Positions 9,613 to 18,341 of a DNA stretch of 48,459 nucleotides are shown in pieces. The notes under the pieces are model-generated. The model ran no database searches. It was given only the letters and a program-made list of their open reading frames with translations, and was not told the DNA's origin. The translations under genes and the position numbers were made by a program. Within the stretch, counting starts at the first letter, position 1; each line of letters starts with the position of its first letter. Source of the stretch: Pustulibacterium marinum (GTDB taxonomy: Bacteria; Bacteroidota; Bacteroidia; Flavobacteriales; Flavobacteriaceae); NCBI RefSeq assembly GCF_900116665.1, contig NZ_FPBK01000020.1, positions 1-48,459 on the forward strand, read 5' to 3'.

Positions 9613-9899
9613 ATCAAACCTTTAAGAGTTACAATTTTACGCGTAGGTATAAATTTTACTATCTTCAACATCTCGAGACAATCCTTAACAGTGCATTCCA
9701 TAAGCGGTAATTTTTGGATTTCCGCTATGGTTTTTTTTTACGATCGATCGTTTTCGGGATTTGACTTTCCTTGGACGTAAACGATGCGATACAGCAACGT
9801 TTATGTATTCAATTTTTTACATATAGAAGGTAGCCGACGAAGCAATTCGGAGGGCTCGAATTTTTTGGACCCTAGCGGGACGGAAAAGATTTCCATGTT

Positions 9900-11210
9900 A
9901 AAACCAAATAAAAAAGATAAAAAAATGATGTCATCAAAATTAAGTTTATGCTACTTGCTTTTTATAAGGTTTCTGCCTTTTTACAACAGCACATATACGT
10001 AGCACGAGTTTATTTCTAACATTGTTTAGAACGAGCATTTTGTTTTTGCCTTCCTCAGCTTTTCTTAAATAGTACTCCTTAAGATCGGGGTCATGTCGAA
10101 CAGCGGCGAGGGCACACATATGAAGTTGTTTTTTAAGGGTTCGATTAGCAATAGGATGTGTTTTAGATTGTTTATGAACACTGGAACCAGAAGTATGCTC
10201 AAAAGGCACCACACCGCAGTAACAAGCGAGTTGTTTTGGATCTGTATAACGCGTAAAGAAATTTGTGAAAATGGTAAAATATACAGCCGTAATAATGCCT
10301 ATACCTGTAACCGAGGTAACCAGTCCTATGGTGTTATTGAGTTGGTCATCAGAAAGAATGAGTTCTTTTAAATCCTCCTCAATACGGTTAATTTCGTTGG
10401 TAAAACATTTGATTGTTTTTTTAATGTTTTTCTCAGCGAGTTTGCCTAATTCTGGATCAAAAGCCTTCATTTCATTGGGATGCTTTTGTAAGTCAGCTTT
10501 GAATTGTACCAATTTTTCACGGACTTTAATTAATAGTTTTACCTTTTCAAGTACTAAAGGAATTGGTTTGTATAACTCTAATTCATTACAGTTTTTCTCG
10601 GCATACTTAGCTATTCGTACAGCATCAATCTTATCATTTTTACCACGTTGTATTCCAATACTTTTAGCAATTCTTAAAGACATTTCAACACAGAAATTAG
10701 CTTGTTTTTCAACAAGTTTAGCAATGATGATTCGACCATATACCCCCGTATGCTCCATGCAGATAAGCGTGTTTTCTAAAGAATATTTTTTATTCTTTAA
10801 AAGCCTGATAAAAGCGTTAACACCTTTGAGTGTATTTTCAAATTTGAAGGAAGTAGGTAATTGATCTTGTTCTATTACAGCAACATCAAAAGTACTTTTA
10901 GAAATATCAATACCTACAAAGTGAATAAAATTAGAATGTTCCATGATAAAATAGTTTAATATGAATAAAAATGAGTAGAGCAATCATAATCTGAACGCTT
11001 ATCTAATCCCTGTTACTAGGTCTAAAAACCTGAATTTCCATCTGATGCAATTTCAGATAATAACCGGTAAAGGATGTAATCATTAGTTTTAAGTCTAAGA
11101 ACTTTGAAAAGCAATTCAAGCGTCTTTACCGGCTGATTGTTATTCACTATCACAAAGATTATCATCTCTAAGCGAATAACCATAAGATTTTGTATTACAG
11201 GCACAAGTAA
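9900..11210 (-). mobile_element. IS110-family insertion sequence (approximate limits)
   Basis: The intact transposase gene plus the non-coding DNA upstream of it, which contains conserved stems, make up the element. IS110 elements usually lack terminal inverted repeats, so the ends cannot be fixed by eye. It sits between radC and the mobilization genes and may have split an older ssb-radC-mob arrangement. Confidence 0.55.
9946..10944 (-). CDS. IS110-family transposase (DEDD recombinase)
   Basis: This 332-aa protein has an N-terminal RuvC-like DEDD domain: Asp in VGIDISK, Glu in CMEHTGVYG, and two Asp in NDKIDAVRIAKYA. The C-terminal Transposase_20 domain includes VTGIGIITAV, ACYCGVVPFEHTSGSS (the predicted catalytic Ser region) and a basic tail. 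The ATG at 10944 (MEHSNFIHFVGID) fits the family start better than the upstream ATG at 10983. The gene is intact. IS110-type enzymes cut and rejoin DNA guided by a structured bridge RNA made from the non-coding end of the element, which here would lie upstream of the gene, beyond 10945. Confidence 0.93.
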   Translation of the reverse strand: MEHSNFIHFVGIDISKSTFDVAVIEQDQLPTSFKFENTLKGVNAFIRLLKNKKYSLENTLICMEHTGVYGRIIIAKLVEKQANFCVEMSLRIAKSIGIQRGKNDKIDAVRIAKYAEKNCNELELYKPIPLVLEKVKLLIKVREKLVQFKADLQKHPNEMKAFDPELGKLAEKNIKKTIKCFTNEINRIEEDLKELILSDDQLNNTIGLVTSVTGIGIITAVYFTIFTNFFTRYTDPKQLACYCGVVPFEHTSGSSVHKQSKTHPIANRTLKKQLHMCALAAVRHDPDLKEYYLRKAEEGKNKMLVLNNVRNKLVLRICAVVKRQKPYKKQVA

Positions 11211-11400
11211 GTCTCAAAAGCGTTAATCTGAACAACTATCGAACCCCAATAATTAGGTCTAACACCTGGATTTCCATTTGATACAATTCAGAGATAACCG
11301 ATAAAGGATTTTAAAATGATAAGCCTCAAACTTTGGAGTGCGTATAAAGCTCCTTTATCGGTTGAGTGTTACTTATAATTATGGAGTATTAAAAGAAGAA
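10988..11400. repeat. Two tandem, diverged structured repeat units
   Basis: Unit 1 (about 10988-11210) and unit 2 (about 11225-11400) share the order TCTGAAC, AGGTCTAA..ACCT, ATTTCCAT, CAATT..CAGA, ATAACCG.TAAAGGAT, then a distal complement. Each folds similarly: an AGGT/ACCT hairpin, a TTTGA/TCAGA-type hairpin, and a long-range stem. In unit 1 ACCGGTAAAG pairs with CTTTACCGG; in unit 2 ACCGATAAAGGA pairs with TCCTTTATCGGT, so a G-C pair is replaced by A-T with both sides changed. This covariation supports a conserved RNA or single-strand DNA structure, possibly IS110 bridge RNA or part of the transfer origin. Confidence 0.6.
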
Positions 11401-11486
11401 AAGAAACCCTTAGTGAAAGAGCTATCTTAACCGATGATAATCTCTATATAAGTAACGAATCAAAACTAAGGGGAAGAGCAAGAGGG

Positions 11487-11550
11487 TAACACGCCACGGG
11501 CGATGTTACAGTATTGAGATTGCTTGAAACCCTTGTCATTACTGGGGTTT
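11487..11550 (+). other. Candidate origin of transfer (oriT) inverted repeats
   Basis: Positions 11487-11508 form a near-perfect inverted repeat, TAACA-CGCC-acg-GGCG-a-TGTTA. A second one, AAACCC (11527-11532) with GGGTTT (11545-11550), follows. They lie immediately upstream of bfmA/mobB/mobC, where relaxase nicking sites of mobilizable elements usually are. No nick site can be assigned without comparison to a characterised oriT. Confidence 0.45.
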
Positions 11551-11565
11551 GGAGCGATTGCTAAC

Positions 11566-12342
11566 ATGGTAAGATACAAAAGACTTCCTGGAAACGCTTC
11601 GGGAAGCCTTATAAACACAGTAAAAAGTTCCTGGAAGATGCGAAAAGAAGATGCCGAAAAATACAACTATACGAATATGTCGATCAAGCGTGTCACGGTG
11701 CAACACTTTGCAGAATTCTGTAAGGGATTAAAGCAAACGCGCTCCGAGGTATTGCAAGCCATGATTTACTTTTTTGAAGGGTATAAACTCTCTCCTTATG
11801 ATACGTTGGATTCTCATTTGGAGCGGATAGAAAACACATTTAAAAAACGATTCAGTGCGATGATTTCCATCATCAAGGATATCGAAAAAAAGAAAATGGA
11901 TCCGACTCATGAAATGTTGCAATTGCTGTTTCAGGAAGCGACCCGATGGGAGGAACCAAAATCGGAACTGAAACTGGAAAAAGGGAGTGATCCTTCCGAC
12001 CATACCAAGCCTAAAAAAGAATTGCTTTTGGAGAAAATTAGACCAGAGGAGAGCAGTTCTTTGGATAGAAATTTGGATGCACAAGCTTATTATCAGGATC
12101 AATATTTTGAGGAGCAAAAACGGGTAAGAGAACTCACCCGAATGCTGGAAAAAATCTTTGCAGCGAGTTCCTATGTCGATCCCACTTTTGGAAGTGGGTA
12201 TGTGAAAATTAGTATGGAGAAAAATGAATTTGAACACATGAAAATGAAAGCCTATGTACATCACGATCACACCACAGAAAACAGGGAGCAACTACCTGCA
12301 AAGCGCTTCGGATTTTGTTGCCTATTTGGAAAAAGAAAATGA
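11566..12342 (+). CDS. bfmA: BfmA/BtgA-family mobilization accessory protein
   Basis: This protein of about 258 aa contains a segment typical of the BfmA/BtgA family: SIKRVTVQHFAEFCKGLKQT (a ribbon-helix-helix-like DNA-binding region), then MIYFFEGYKLSP and KKRFSAMISIIKDIEKKK. Such proteins bind near oriT and help the relaxase. I chose the ATG at 11566 over an upstream TTG at 11524; the true start could also be the Met at 11677, just before the conserved part. The 3' end overlaps mobB by 89 nt in another frame. Confidence 0.8.
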   Translation: MVRYKRLPGNASGSLINTVKSSWKMRKEDAEKYNYTNMSIKRVTVQHFAEFCKGLKQTRSEVLQAMIYFFEGYKLSPYDTLDSHLERIENTFKKRFSAMISIIKDIEKKKMDPTHEMLQLLFQEATRWEEPKSELKLEKGSDPSDHTKPKKELLLEKIRPEESSSLDRNLDAQAYYQDQYFEEQKRVRELTRMLEKIFAASSYVDPTFGSGYVKISMEKNEFEHMKMKAYVHHDHTTENREQLPAKRFGFCCLFGKRK

Positions 12343-13288
12343 AGGATTGGAAGAAGCTGCACAAGAAACCTTTTTTAATCAAGAAGCAGATGCCATAGCT
12401 GCTGAGAAAGTCATTCAGGAGATTGATACCAATACAGCGAAGCTCAAAAAAACAGAAGCGCGGTTTTATTCTTTGACGATTAATCCGAGTCAACGGGAAC
12501 AAGCCATTTTACAAAATCCTAGTACGGATCTGAAAGCCTATACGCGGGAACTGATGAAGGAGTATGCGAAATCCTTTCATCGAGAAATTGATGGACGCCC
12601 GGTAAACGCTAAGGATCTGAAATACTTTGCCAAAATAGAGCACAGTCGTACTTATAAAGGTACGGACAAAGCGGTTCGGGAAAACCAATCCTATATTGCC
12701 AAGGTGGCGAAACTGGAAAATGATATTCGGAAAATAGAACGGGGGGAATTGGCAGGCAGTGTCAAGGCGACCCAACGGGAAATCGAACGTACACGCAAAG
12801 CAGCACCCCATCAACAAAATGGTCGGATGGTGGAAACTGGAATGCCCAAAGCAGGAGCGCAAACCCATGTGCATGTCATTATGAGTCGCAAAGATCAATC
12901 GAATCGCTATAGCCTGTCTCCGGGAAGTAAGTACAAAGCTTCGGAGGTAGAGTTCAATGGAAAAAAAGTCAAACGAGGTTTTGATCGGGATCGGTTTTTT
13001 CAAAAAGCAGAACAGCAGTTTGATAAACAATTTGGTTACAAACGGCATTATGTAGAACAGTACCAGGCACGGAAGACCTTACTGAAGAATCCTGATGCCT
13101 ATGTGAAAAAGTTATGGCAGATGGCACCGAGTCAACGAAAACTAGGATTTCAAATCTTACGGGAAGCAGGAATTAAAACCAGTGTACCAACAGTACCAGT
13201 GAATCAGGCACAACTGGCGGCTAAAGTATTGAAACAAATTAAAAAAGGGGTGAGTCGTGCCATTCGTTCCGGCTCTATTGAGATATGA
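12254..13288 (+). CDS. mobB: MobB-family relaxase (DUF5712-like)
   Basis: This 344-aa protein is the predicted DNA-nicking relaxase for transfer of the element. The conserved family start MYITITPQKTGSNYL supports translation from 12254 although this lies inside bfmA. A histidine cluster in the HVHVIMSRKD segment (about residue 200) resembles the metal-binding HxH motif of relaxases, followed by SLSPGSKYK. The C-terminal third is basic and helical. It overlaps the coupling-protein gene by 4 nt, consistent with a single mob operon. Confidence 0.85.
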   Translation: MYITITPQKTGSNYLQSASDFVAYLEKENEGLEEAAQETFFNQEADAIAAEKVIQEIDTNTAKLKKTEARFYSLTINPSQREQAILQNPSTDLKAYTRELMKEYAKSFHREIDGRPVNAKDLKYFAKIEHSRTYKGTDKAVRENQSYIAKVAKLENDIRKIERGELAGSVKATQREIERTRKAAPHQQNGRMVETGMPKAGAQTHVHVIMSRKDQSNRYSLSPGSKYKASEVEFNGKKVKRGFDRDRFFQKAEQQFDKQFGYKRHYVEQYQARKTLLKNPDAYVKKLWQMAPSQRKLGFQILREAGIKTSVPTVPVNQAQLAAKVLKQIKKGVSRAIRSGSIEI

Positions 13289-14727
13289 CAACACAACTAG
13301 TAGAAATTATTATGTATTATGTAGCTCCGGGACTATTAATCTTAACCTTGGTGTTGGGACGGGTGTGGAGTGGACGTACACCGAAAGTACCACCAAAATA
13401 TCGCTTGAAATTACAACTAGACAATGGACGTTTTACCATTGAGAATATCCGTAGAGGAATTTGCATCATTGGGGCTGCCGGAAGCGGGAAAACCGAGAGT
13501 GTGATTTATCCCATACTTCGCCATTTGGCCACGCATCAGTTTTGTGGCATTCTGCATGATTATAAGGATTTGGAATTAACGGAGATGGCGTATCCCTTGT
13601 TTGAACAGCAGCAAGTTCCCTTTTATACCATTGCGTTTGATACCTTGTACTATCGGGTAAATCCCATAGCACCTCGATACCTGCCCAATGAAGAAAGTGT
13701 ACATGAGGTATCCAAGGTCCTTATGGAAAATCTATTGGAACAAAACTTATCGGAGGCGATGGGAAGCAATAAGTTTTTCTCGGATGCGGTGGAGGGCTTG
13801 TTGGCAGGGTTGATTTGGAAACTGAGAACACACTATCCTCAATTTTGTACGCTCCCGCATTTGATCGCAATTTTTCAGTACTTGGATACCGAAAGTTTGG
13901 AAAAGTTCTTGGGAGCTGATCTAACAGCCAATACCATGGCAAGCGCTTTTATCCATGGAGTGGATTCGGAGAAGCAAACGGCAGGAGTTCGTAGTACCTT
14001 GGCGAATGCCTTTAAAAAGATTGGCTCCCGAAAGTTATTTATGGCTCTCTCTGCCGATGAGGTTCCCTTGGATGTGAATCATCCCGATCGCAAAGCAGCG
14101 ATCGCTATTTCTAACCACCCGAAATATGAATCTGCTTTTGCACCGGTGATTGCTACGGTGATGCACACGGTGGTGAAGCAAATGAGTGAACGGGGAAGGG
14201 AATCAGCTTTTATCTTGATGGAGGAAGCGCCTACCATTAAACTTTTACACATGCACCGAATCCCTGCAACCCTTCGGAGTTATGATATCACCACCATCTA
14301 TGTTATGCAGGATAAGATTCAAAATGATATGCTCTATGGGGAGAAAGCCAGTAAGGCTATTATTAGTAATTTATCCTATCAGTTTTTTGGCAAGGCGAAT
14401 GACCCGGATACCGCCAAATACTATGAACGATTTTTTGAGATAGTTACAAAACCTACTAGAAGTGTGAGTAAGGATGCCGGATGGAGTTCCAACAGTCGGA
14501 TTACCAAAGGAGAAAAGGAGGTAAGCAAACACCGAGCCGATGAGTTTTTTAGATTACGTACCGGAGAGTTTATTGGGTTTGCGGATGGGAGAGATAAGAA
14601 GTTGCGGTTTCGAGTGCCGGTGATAGCGAAACAAAAACCACCGATTCCTAAGAAATACACGGAAAAGGATTTAGATACTAACTTTGAAAGAATACACAGA
14701 GAGGTGAGGGGGATGTTTGGGAGGTAA
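13285..14727 (+). CDS. mobC: MobC/VirD4-like type IV coupling protein
   Basis: This 480-aa protein has one N-terminal membrane segment (residues 5-27) and a large cytoplasmic ATPase domain with Walker A GAAGSGKTES (about residues 68-77). The Walker B-like strand is SAFILMEEAPT, where the usual Asp is replaced by Glu. Such proteins deliver the relaxase-DNA complex to a type IV secretion channel. It is shorter than many TraG/VirD4 proteins because it has a single membrane helix rather than two, as is common for mobilizable elements. No mating-pore genes are in the window, so transfer would need a helper. Confidence 0.9.
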   Translation: MTTQLVEIIMYYVAPGLLILTLVLGRVWSGRTPKVPPKYRLKLQLDNGRFTIENIRRGICIIGAAGSGKTESVIYPILRHLATHQFCGILHDYKDLELTEMAYPLFEQQQVPFYTIAFDTLYYRVNPIAPRYLPNEESVHEVSKVLMENLLEQNLSEAMGSNKFFSDAVEGLLAGLIWKLRTHYPQFCTLPHLIAIFQYLDTESLEKFLGADLTANTMASAFIHGVDSEKQTAGVRSTLANAFKKIGSRKLFMALSADEVPLDVNHPDRKAAIAISNHPKYESAFAPVIATVMHTVVKQMSERGRESAFILMEEAPTIKLLHMHRIPATLRSYDITTIYVMQDKIQNDMLYGEKASKAIISNLSYQFFGKANDPDTAKYYERFFEIVTKPTRSVSKDAGWSSNSRITKGEKEVSKHRADEFFRLRTGEFIGFADGRDKKLRFRVPVIAKQKPPIPKKYTEKDLDTNFERIHREVRGMFGR

Positions 14728-14928
14728 AATACTTAATATAGAAAGTTGAAGAGTATGAAATTTATATTTTTATATGAAAAAGATGTATAAATGTATTCTA
14801 ATTTTTATCTTGTGCTAATTCTTTTAACTTAACATATATTATAAAGAGTTCCCAAGAATACACTATAAAGTATTTATTATTTCGTTATTTTGTTTTTTTA
14901 TTAGAATTTTTAAATTAAAAGTTAATTA
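14728..14928 (+). promoter_or_regulatory. AT-rich leader of the dnd-type operon
   Basis: About 200 bp, extremely AT-rich, between mobC and dndC. It marks a sharp change in base composition relative to mobC. The promoter of the defence operon is probably here, but only partial matches to the Bacteroidota -7/-33 pattern are visible (for example TTATTTTG near 14887), so no precise site is claimed. No Shine-Dalgarno is seen before the ATG. Confidence 0.3.
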
Positions 14929-16245
14929 ATGTCGTTAGATATAAGTCATTTAGAAAATGAGATAATAGATCAATTTCTTTTGGATGATTCTAAAAGACCA
15001 TGGATTATTGGTTTTAGCGGAGGAAAGGATAGTACGATGTTACTCCAAATTGTATGGAGATCATTATTGAGAATAGATCCTTTCTTAAGGCAAACAAGAA
15101 GAATATATATAGTATGTAACGATACTATGGTAGAAAATCCAAGGATTGTTAAATTTATTAATTCAACATTAAATAAAATACAAAAGGCAGCTGTAGACTA
15201 TGAATTACCAATAACTGTTCATCAAACGATGCCTCAATTAGAGGATAGTTTTTGGGTGAAGTTAATAGGTCTTGGATATCCAGCACCAAATAAATTTTAT
15301 AGATGGTGTACTGAAAGGTTAAAAATAAATCCTACAACTAAATTTATTAAGGATAAAATTTCAGAAAGTGGAGAAGTAATAATTTTATTAGGGACAAGAA
15401 GTGCGGAGAGTTCTAATAGAGCAGCTTCAATTAAGAAACATGCGGTGAAAGGTAAAAGACTAAGAAAGCATCAACTACAAAATGCTTTTGTATTTGCGCC
15501 TATTAAAGATGTTTCAACTAATGAGCTTTGGCAATATTTAAATCAAGTTTCTCCACCGTGGGGAGGAACTAACAAGGAGCTAATAACACTATATAGGAAT
15601 GCTAATGCAGGGGATTGTCCTTTGGTAATTGATGATACGACTCCAAGTTGTGGTAATAGTCGTTTTGGTTGCTGGACATGTACGGTTGTTAATAAGGATA
15701 GAAGTATGGAAGGCCTTATTGATAATGGAGAGGAGTGGATGTATCCGCTAATGGAAATAAGAAATTTTTTAGTTTTAACAAGGGATAATCCTGAAAAGTA
15801 TAGACAAAAAGAGAGACGTAATAAAACTGTTTCGGAGCATTTATGGGGACCTTATACTTTTGAAACCAGAGCAAAAATCTTAAGAAGAATTTTAACAGCA
15901 CAAAAGGAGATTCAGAATGCTGAAGGAGTTGAACTTATAACCCATCAAGAATTAGTTTTAATACAATACTATTGGTATCGTGATTGTTTTTTTAAGTTAA
16001 GAGTGTCAGATATTTATAATTCTATATATAATACTTCCATTGATATGAGTAAGCAACAGGAAAAATTTAAACAGGAATCAGACTTACTAAAAACATCTTG
16101 TAAGAATGAGGAGAAAGATGTTGAGTTAATACAAGATTTATTGGCTTTACAAAAGACAAAAACTTTAATGATTAAGAAGAGAGGTCTTCAATCCGATATA
16201 GAATCAAGATTAGAACAGTATTTGGAGGTGGAAAAAAAGAAATAA
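14929..16245 (+). CDS. dndC: DndC-like phosphorothioation protein
   Basis: This 438-aa protein belongs to the PAPS-reductase/ATP pyrophosphatase group. The PP-loop SGGKDST spans residues 30-36. Cys127 (RWCTERLK) and the cluster C241, C248, C251 (PSCGNSRFGCWTC) are good candidates for the iron-sulfur cluster ligands known in DndC; Cys230 is nearby. DndC adenylates the DNA backbone or transfers sulfur from DndA during replacement of a non-bridging oxygen by sulfur. Its stop overlaps the dndD start by one base (TAATG), so the two are coupled. Length is within the family range. It is the first gene of a seven-gene run. Confidence 0.9.
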   Translation: MSLDISHLENEIIDQFLLDDSKRPWIIGFSGGKDSTMLLQIVWRSLLRIDPFLRQTRRIYIVCNDTMVENPRIVKFINSTLNKIQKAAVDYELPITVHQTMPQLEDSFWVKLIGLGYPAPNKFYRWCTERLKINPTTKFIKDKISESGEVIILLGTRSAESSNRAASIKKHAVKGKRLRKHQLQNAFVFAPIKDVSTNELWQYLNQVSPPWGGTNKELITLYRNANAGDCPLVIDDTTPSCGNSRFGCWTCTVVNKDRSMEGLIDNGEEWMYPLMEIRNFLVLTRDNPEKYRQKERRNKTVSEHLWGPYTFETRAKILRRILTAQKEIQNAEGVELITHQELVLIQYYWYRDCFFKLRVSDIYNSIYNTSIDMSKQQEKFKQESDLLKTSCKNEEKDVELIQDLLALQKTKTLMIKKRGLQSDIESRLEQYLEVEKKK

Positions 16246-18341
16246 TGACAATTAAAGAAATTGAATTATACAACTTTAGAATTTATAAAGGTGTAAATAA
16301 CATCGACTTATCAGGCGATGATGAAAAAAATATATTTATTGTTAGCGGTAGAAATGGCTTCGGTAAAACAACTTTTTTAATGTCTCTTGTATGGTGTCTT
16401 TATGGGAGGCAAATGCAAGATGTAGACGATATATACAAAAAGGAAATTGATGATCAAGGAGGCTATGGTAAGTATATAGCAAATTCATTGAACCGTTTAG
16501 CTAAGTCAGAAGAGGATTATAAGTTTCATGTTTCAATAACTTTCCAAAATGTAAATATTCCTGAAGTACCATGTAAAGAAATTGTAGTAAAAAGGAGTTA
16601 CAATATCAAAACTAGTTCTTCTGAGGATGTTGAAATTTTAATTGATGGTTATCCTAGTGAGTTGGCAAAGGAAGTAGGTCAAGAAATTTTTATCAGAGAA
16701 TTTGTAATGCCAATAGAAATAGCTAAATTTTTCTTTTTTGATGCTGAAAAGATTGTAAGCTTGGCAGAAGTAAATACTCCAGAACAAAAGAGAAAATTGA
16801 GTAAAGCATATTCTGAAGTTTTAGGAATTAAGAAATATGAGGACTTAAAAGGAGAGTTGGAAGGGTTACAACTTAAGTTGCGTCAAGATACTGCAAGTGC
16901 AAATGAGAAAAATCAATTTCAAACTTTAAGAACTGAAATTCAGAATTTTGATGAGAGTATTAAGGAGAATGAACAAAAAATAGAAGAGCTTAGAGAAATA
17001 AGAAGCGAGAAAAATAAAGACTCAAGAGATATACAAGAGAAGCTTATAAAATCAGGTAGTTTAATTACGGTAGAGGAATTACAAGAGTTGAGAGTTCAGG
17101 AGGAAAATTTAACTGAAAAGCAAAATCAACTCCAGAGTCAGCTAAAGGAATCTTACGATATCATACCATTTGCTATAGCAGGAGAGAAATTTTTTGATGT
17201 ATATACACAATTAGAAAATGAAGCGAACTATAAGGCTGCAAAATTCAAAGACGAGAATGTAAAAGGAGTAACGAATAAAATACTTACTGACTTAATAAAA
17301 GAAAAGAGACCGGATGATTTAGTTGTTGATTATAAAGTGGAACGCTTTTTTTCAGAAGCATTTGAAAGATTAATTAAAAAACATTTCTTTTCAGATACTC
17401 CTGAGCTACCGGAAGATTTTCAAACAATTCACGACTTTTCAGATTCAGAACGTAATGAGCTTTTTGCTTTGATGAGCAATATTCGTTTTTCCTTTAAAGA
17501 AACCTTTAAAAGGATAACTTCAGAATATAATCTTACAAAAAATGAAATATCTGCTATAAGAAAAAAAATTAGAGATGCTGAAACTAATCAGGAAAGTCCT
17601 ATGATAGCAGAATTTAGGCTTCAAAAAGCAAATTTGGATAAAGAGATTATACGTATTGATGATACCATAGATTCTTTAAACAGAGAAATAGGAGAATTTA
17701 TCAATCAAAAGACTCAAAAAATAAAGAAGAGAGATGAACTTGCTAAGAAATTAAAAGTTTCTGAAAAGAGTAAGTCAAAGGATGAACTTATCAAAAAACA
17801 AATAGGGAATTTAAAAGATTTCATAGAAATTTTTAAGATAAAGAAAAAAGAGTCTTTGGAACAGCAAATATTAGCTGGGCTTGAAACACTACTTCATAAA
17901 AAAGGCTTTGTAAAAAAGGTAGAAGTAGAAATTATAGGAGAAACAATAGATATAGTTTTAAAGAATTCTAGGGGAGAAGAAATTAAAAAAGAGTCATTAA
18001 GTAAAGGTGAACAGCAAATGTATGCAACGGCTTTATTAAGAGCGTTGGTGGAAGAAAGTGATTTACAATTCCCTGTATTTATAGATTCTCCTATGCAAAA
18101 ATTTGATGAGCAACATGCGCAGAATATTGTGAAGTATTTTTATCCTAATATATCAGATCAAGTAGTTATTTTTCCATTAATCAATAAAGAACTTACAGAT
18201 AAGGAGTTTAAAATATTATCAGGTTCAATAGCTAAGACTTATTTGATAAATAATATACATGAAGATAAGAGTGAGTTTTTAATGACTAACCCAGAGAATT
18301 TTATATCAACCTATAACCAAATGTACAACCATGCTAATTAA
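16245..18341 (+). CDS. dndD: DndD-like SMC/Rad50-type ATPase
   Basis: This 698-aa protein has Walker A GRNGFGKTT (residues 35-43), a long central coiled coil (about 200-300 and 430-540), an ABC signature LSKGEQQMY near residue 585 and Walker B FPVFIDSPMQKFD near 610. This is the layout of DndD, which is thought to act on DNA structure during phosphorothioation. The C-terminus overlaps the next gene by 11 nt. Lysine- and glutamate-rich, AT-rich coding matches the rest of the island. Confidence 0.88.
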   Translation: MTIKEIELYNFRIYKGVNNIDLSGDDEKNIFIVSGRNGFGKTTFLMSLVWCLYGRQMQDVDDIYKKEIDDQGGYGKYIANSLNRLAKSEEDYKFHVSITFQNVNIPEVPCKEIVVKRSYNIKTSSSEDVEILIDGYPSELAKEVGQEIFIREFVMPIEIAKFFFFDAEKIVSLAEVNTPEQKRKLSKAYSEVLGIKKYEDLKGELEGLQLKLRQDTASANEKNQFQTLRTEIQNFDESIKENEQKIEELREIRSEKNKDSRDIQEKLIKSGSLITVEELQELRVQEENLTEKQNQLQSQLKESYDIIPFAIAGEKFFDVYTQLENEANYKAAKFKDENVKGVTNKILTDLIKEKRPDDLVVDYKVERFFSEAFERLIKKHFFSDTPELPEDFQTIHDFSDSERNELFALMSNIRFSFKETFKRITSEYNLTKNEISAIRKKIRDAETNQESPMIAEFRLQKANLDKEIIRIDDTIDSLNREIGEFINQKTQKIKKRDELAKKLKVSEKSKSKDELIKKQIGNLKDFIEIFKIKKKESLEQQILAGLETLLHKKGFVKKVEVEIIGETIDIVLKNSRGEEIKKESLSKGEQQMYATALLRALVEESDLQFPVFIDSPMQKFDEQHAQNIVKYFYPNISDQVVIFPLINKELTDKEFKILSGSIAKTYLINNIHEDKSEFLMTNPENFISTYNQMYNHAN

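Larger units (their letters stand above)
9353..9945. other. Non-coding stretch between radC and the IS110 element
   Basis: About 590 bp with no convincing gene. It contains two terminator-like hairpins listed separately and a third candidate at about 9703-9738 (AGCGG/CCGCT with flanking CAT/ATG, followed by nine T). The last part, from about 9780, probably includes the right end of the IS110-type insertion sequence. Confidence 0.4.

Noticed and set aside
9447-9701. 84-aa minus-strand reading frame
   Set aside because: It covers terminator hairpins on the plus strand, has no recognisable motif and looks like chance.
9784-10002. 72-aa plus-strand reading frame near the IS110 end
   Set aside because: It overlaps the transposase C-terminus on the other strand and is more likely element-end sequence than a gene.
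10265-10864. 199-aa plus-strand frame
   Set aside because: Antisense shadow of the clearly coding IS110 transposase.
10988-11400. CRISPR array interpretation of the tandem units
   Set aside because: Only two diverged long units with internal structure, no short identical repeats or spacers.
11728-12291. 187-aa minus-strand frame
   Set aside because: Antisense shadow of bfmA with no motifs.
12509-13048. 179-aa minus-strand frame
   Set aside because: Antisense shadow of mobB.
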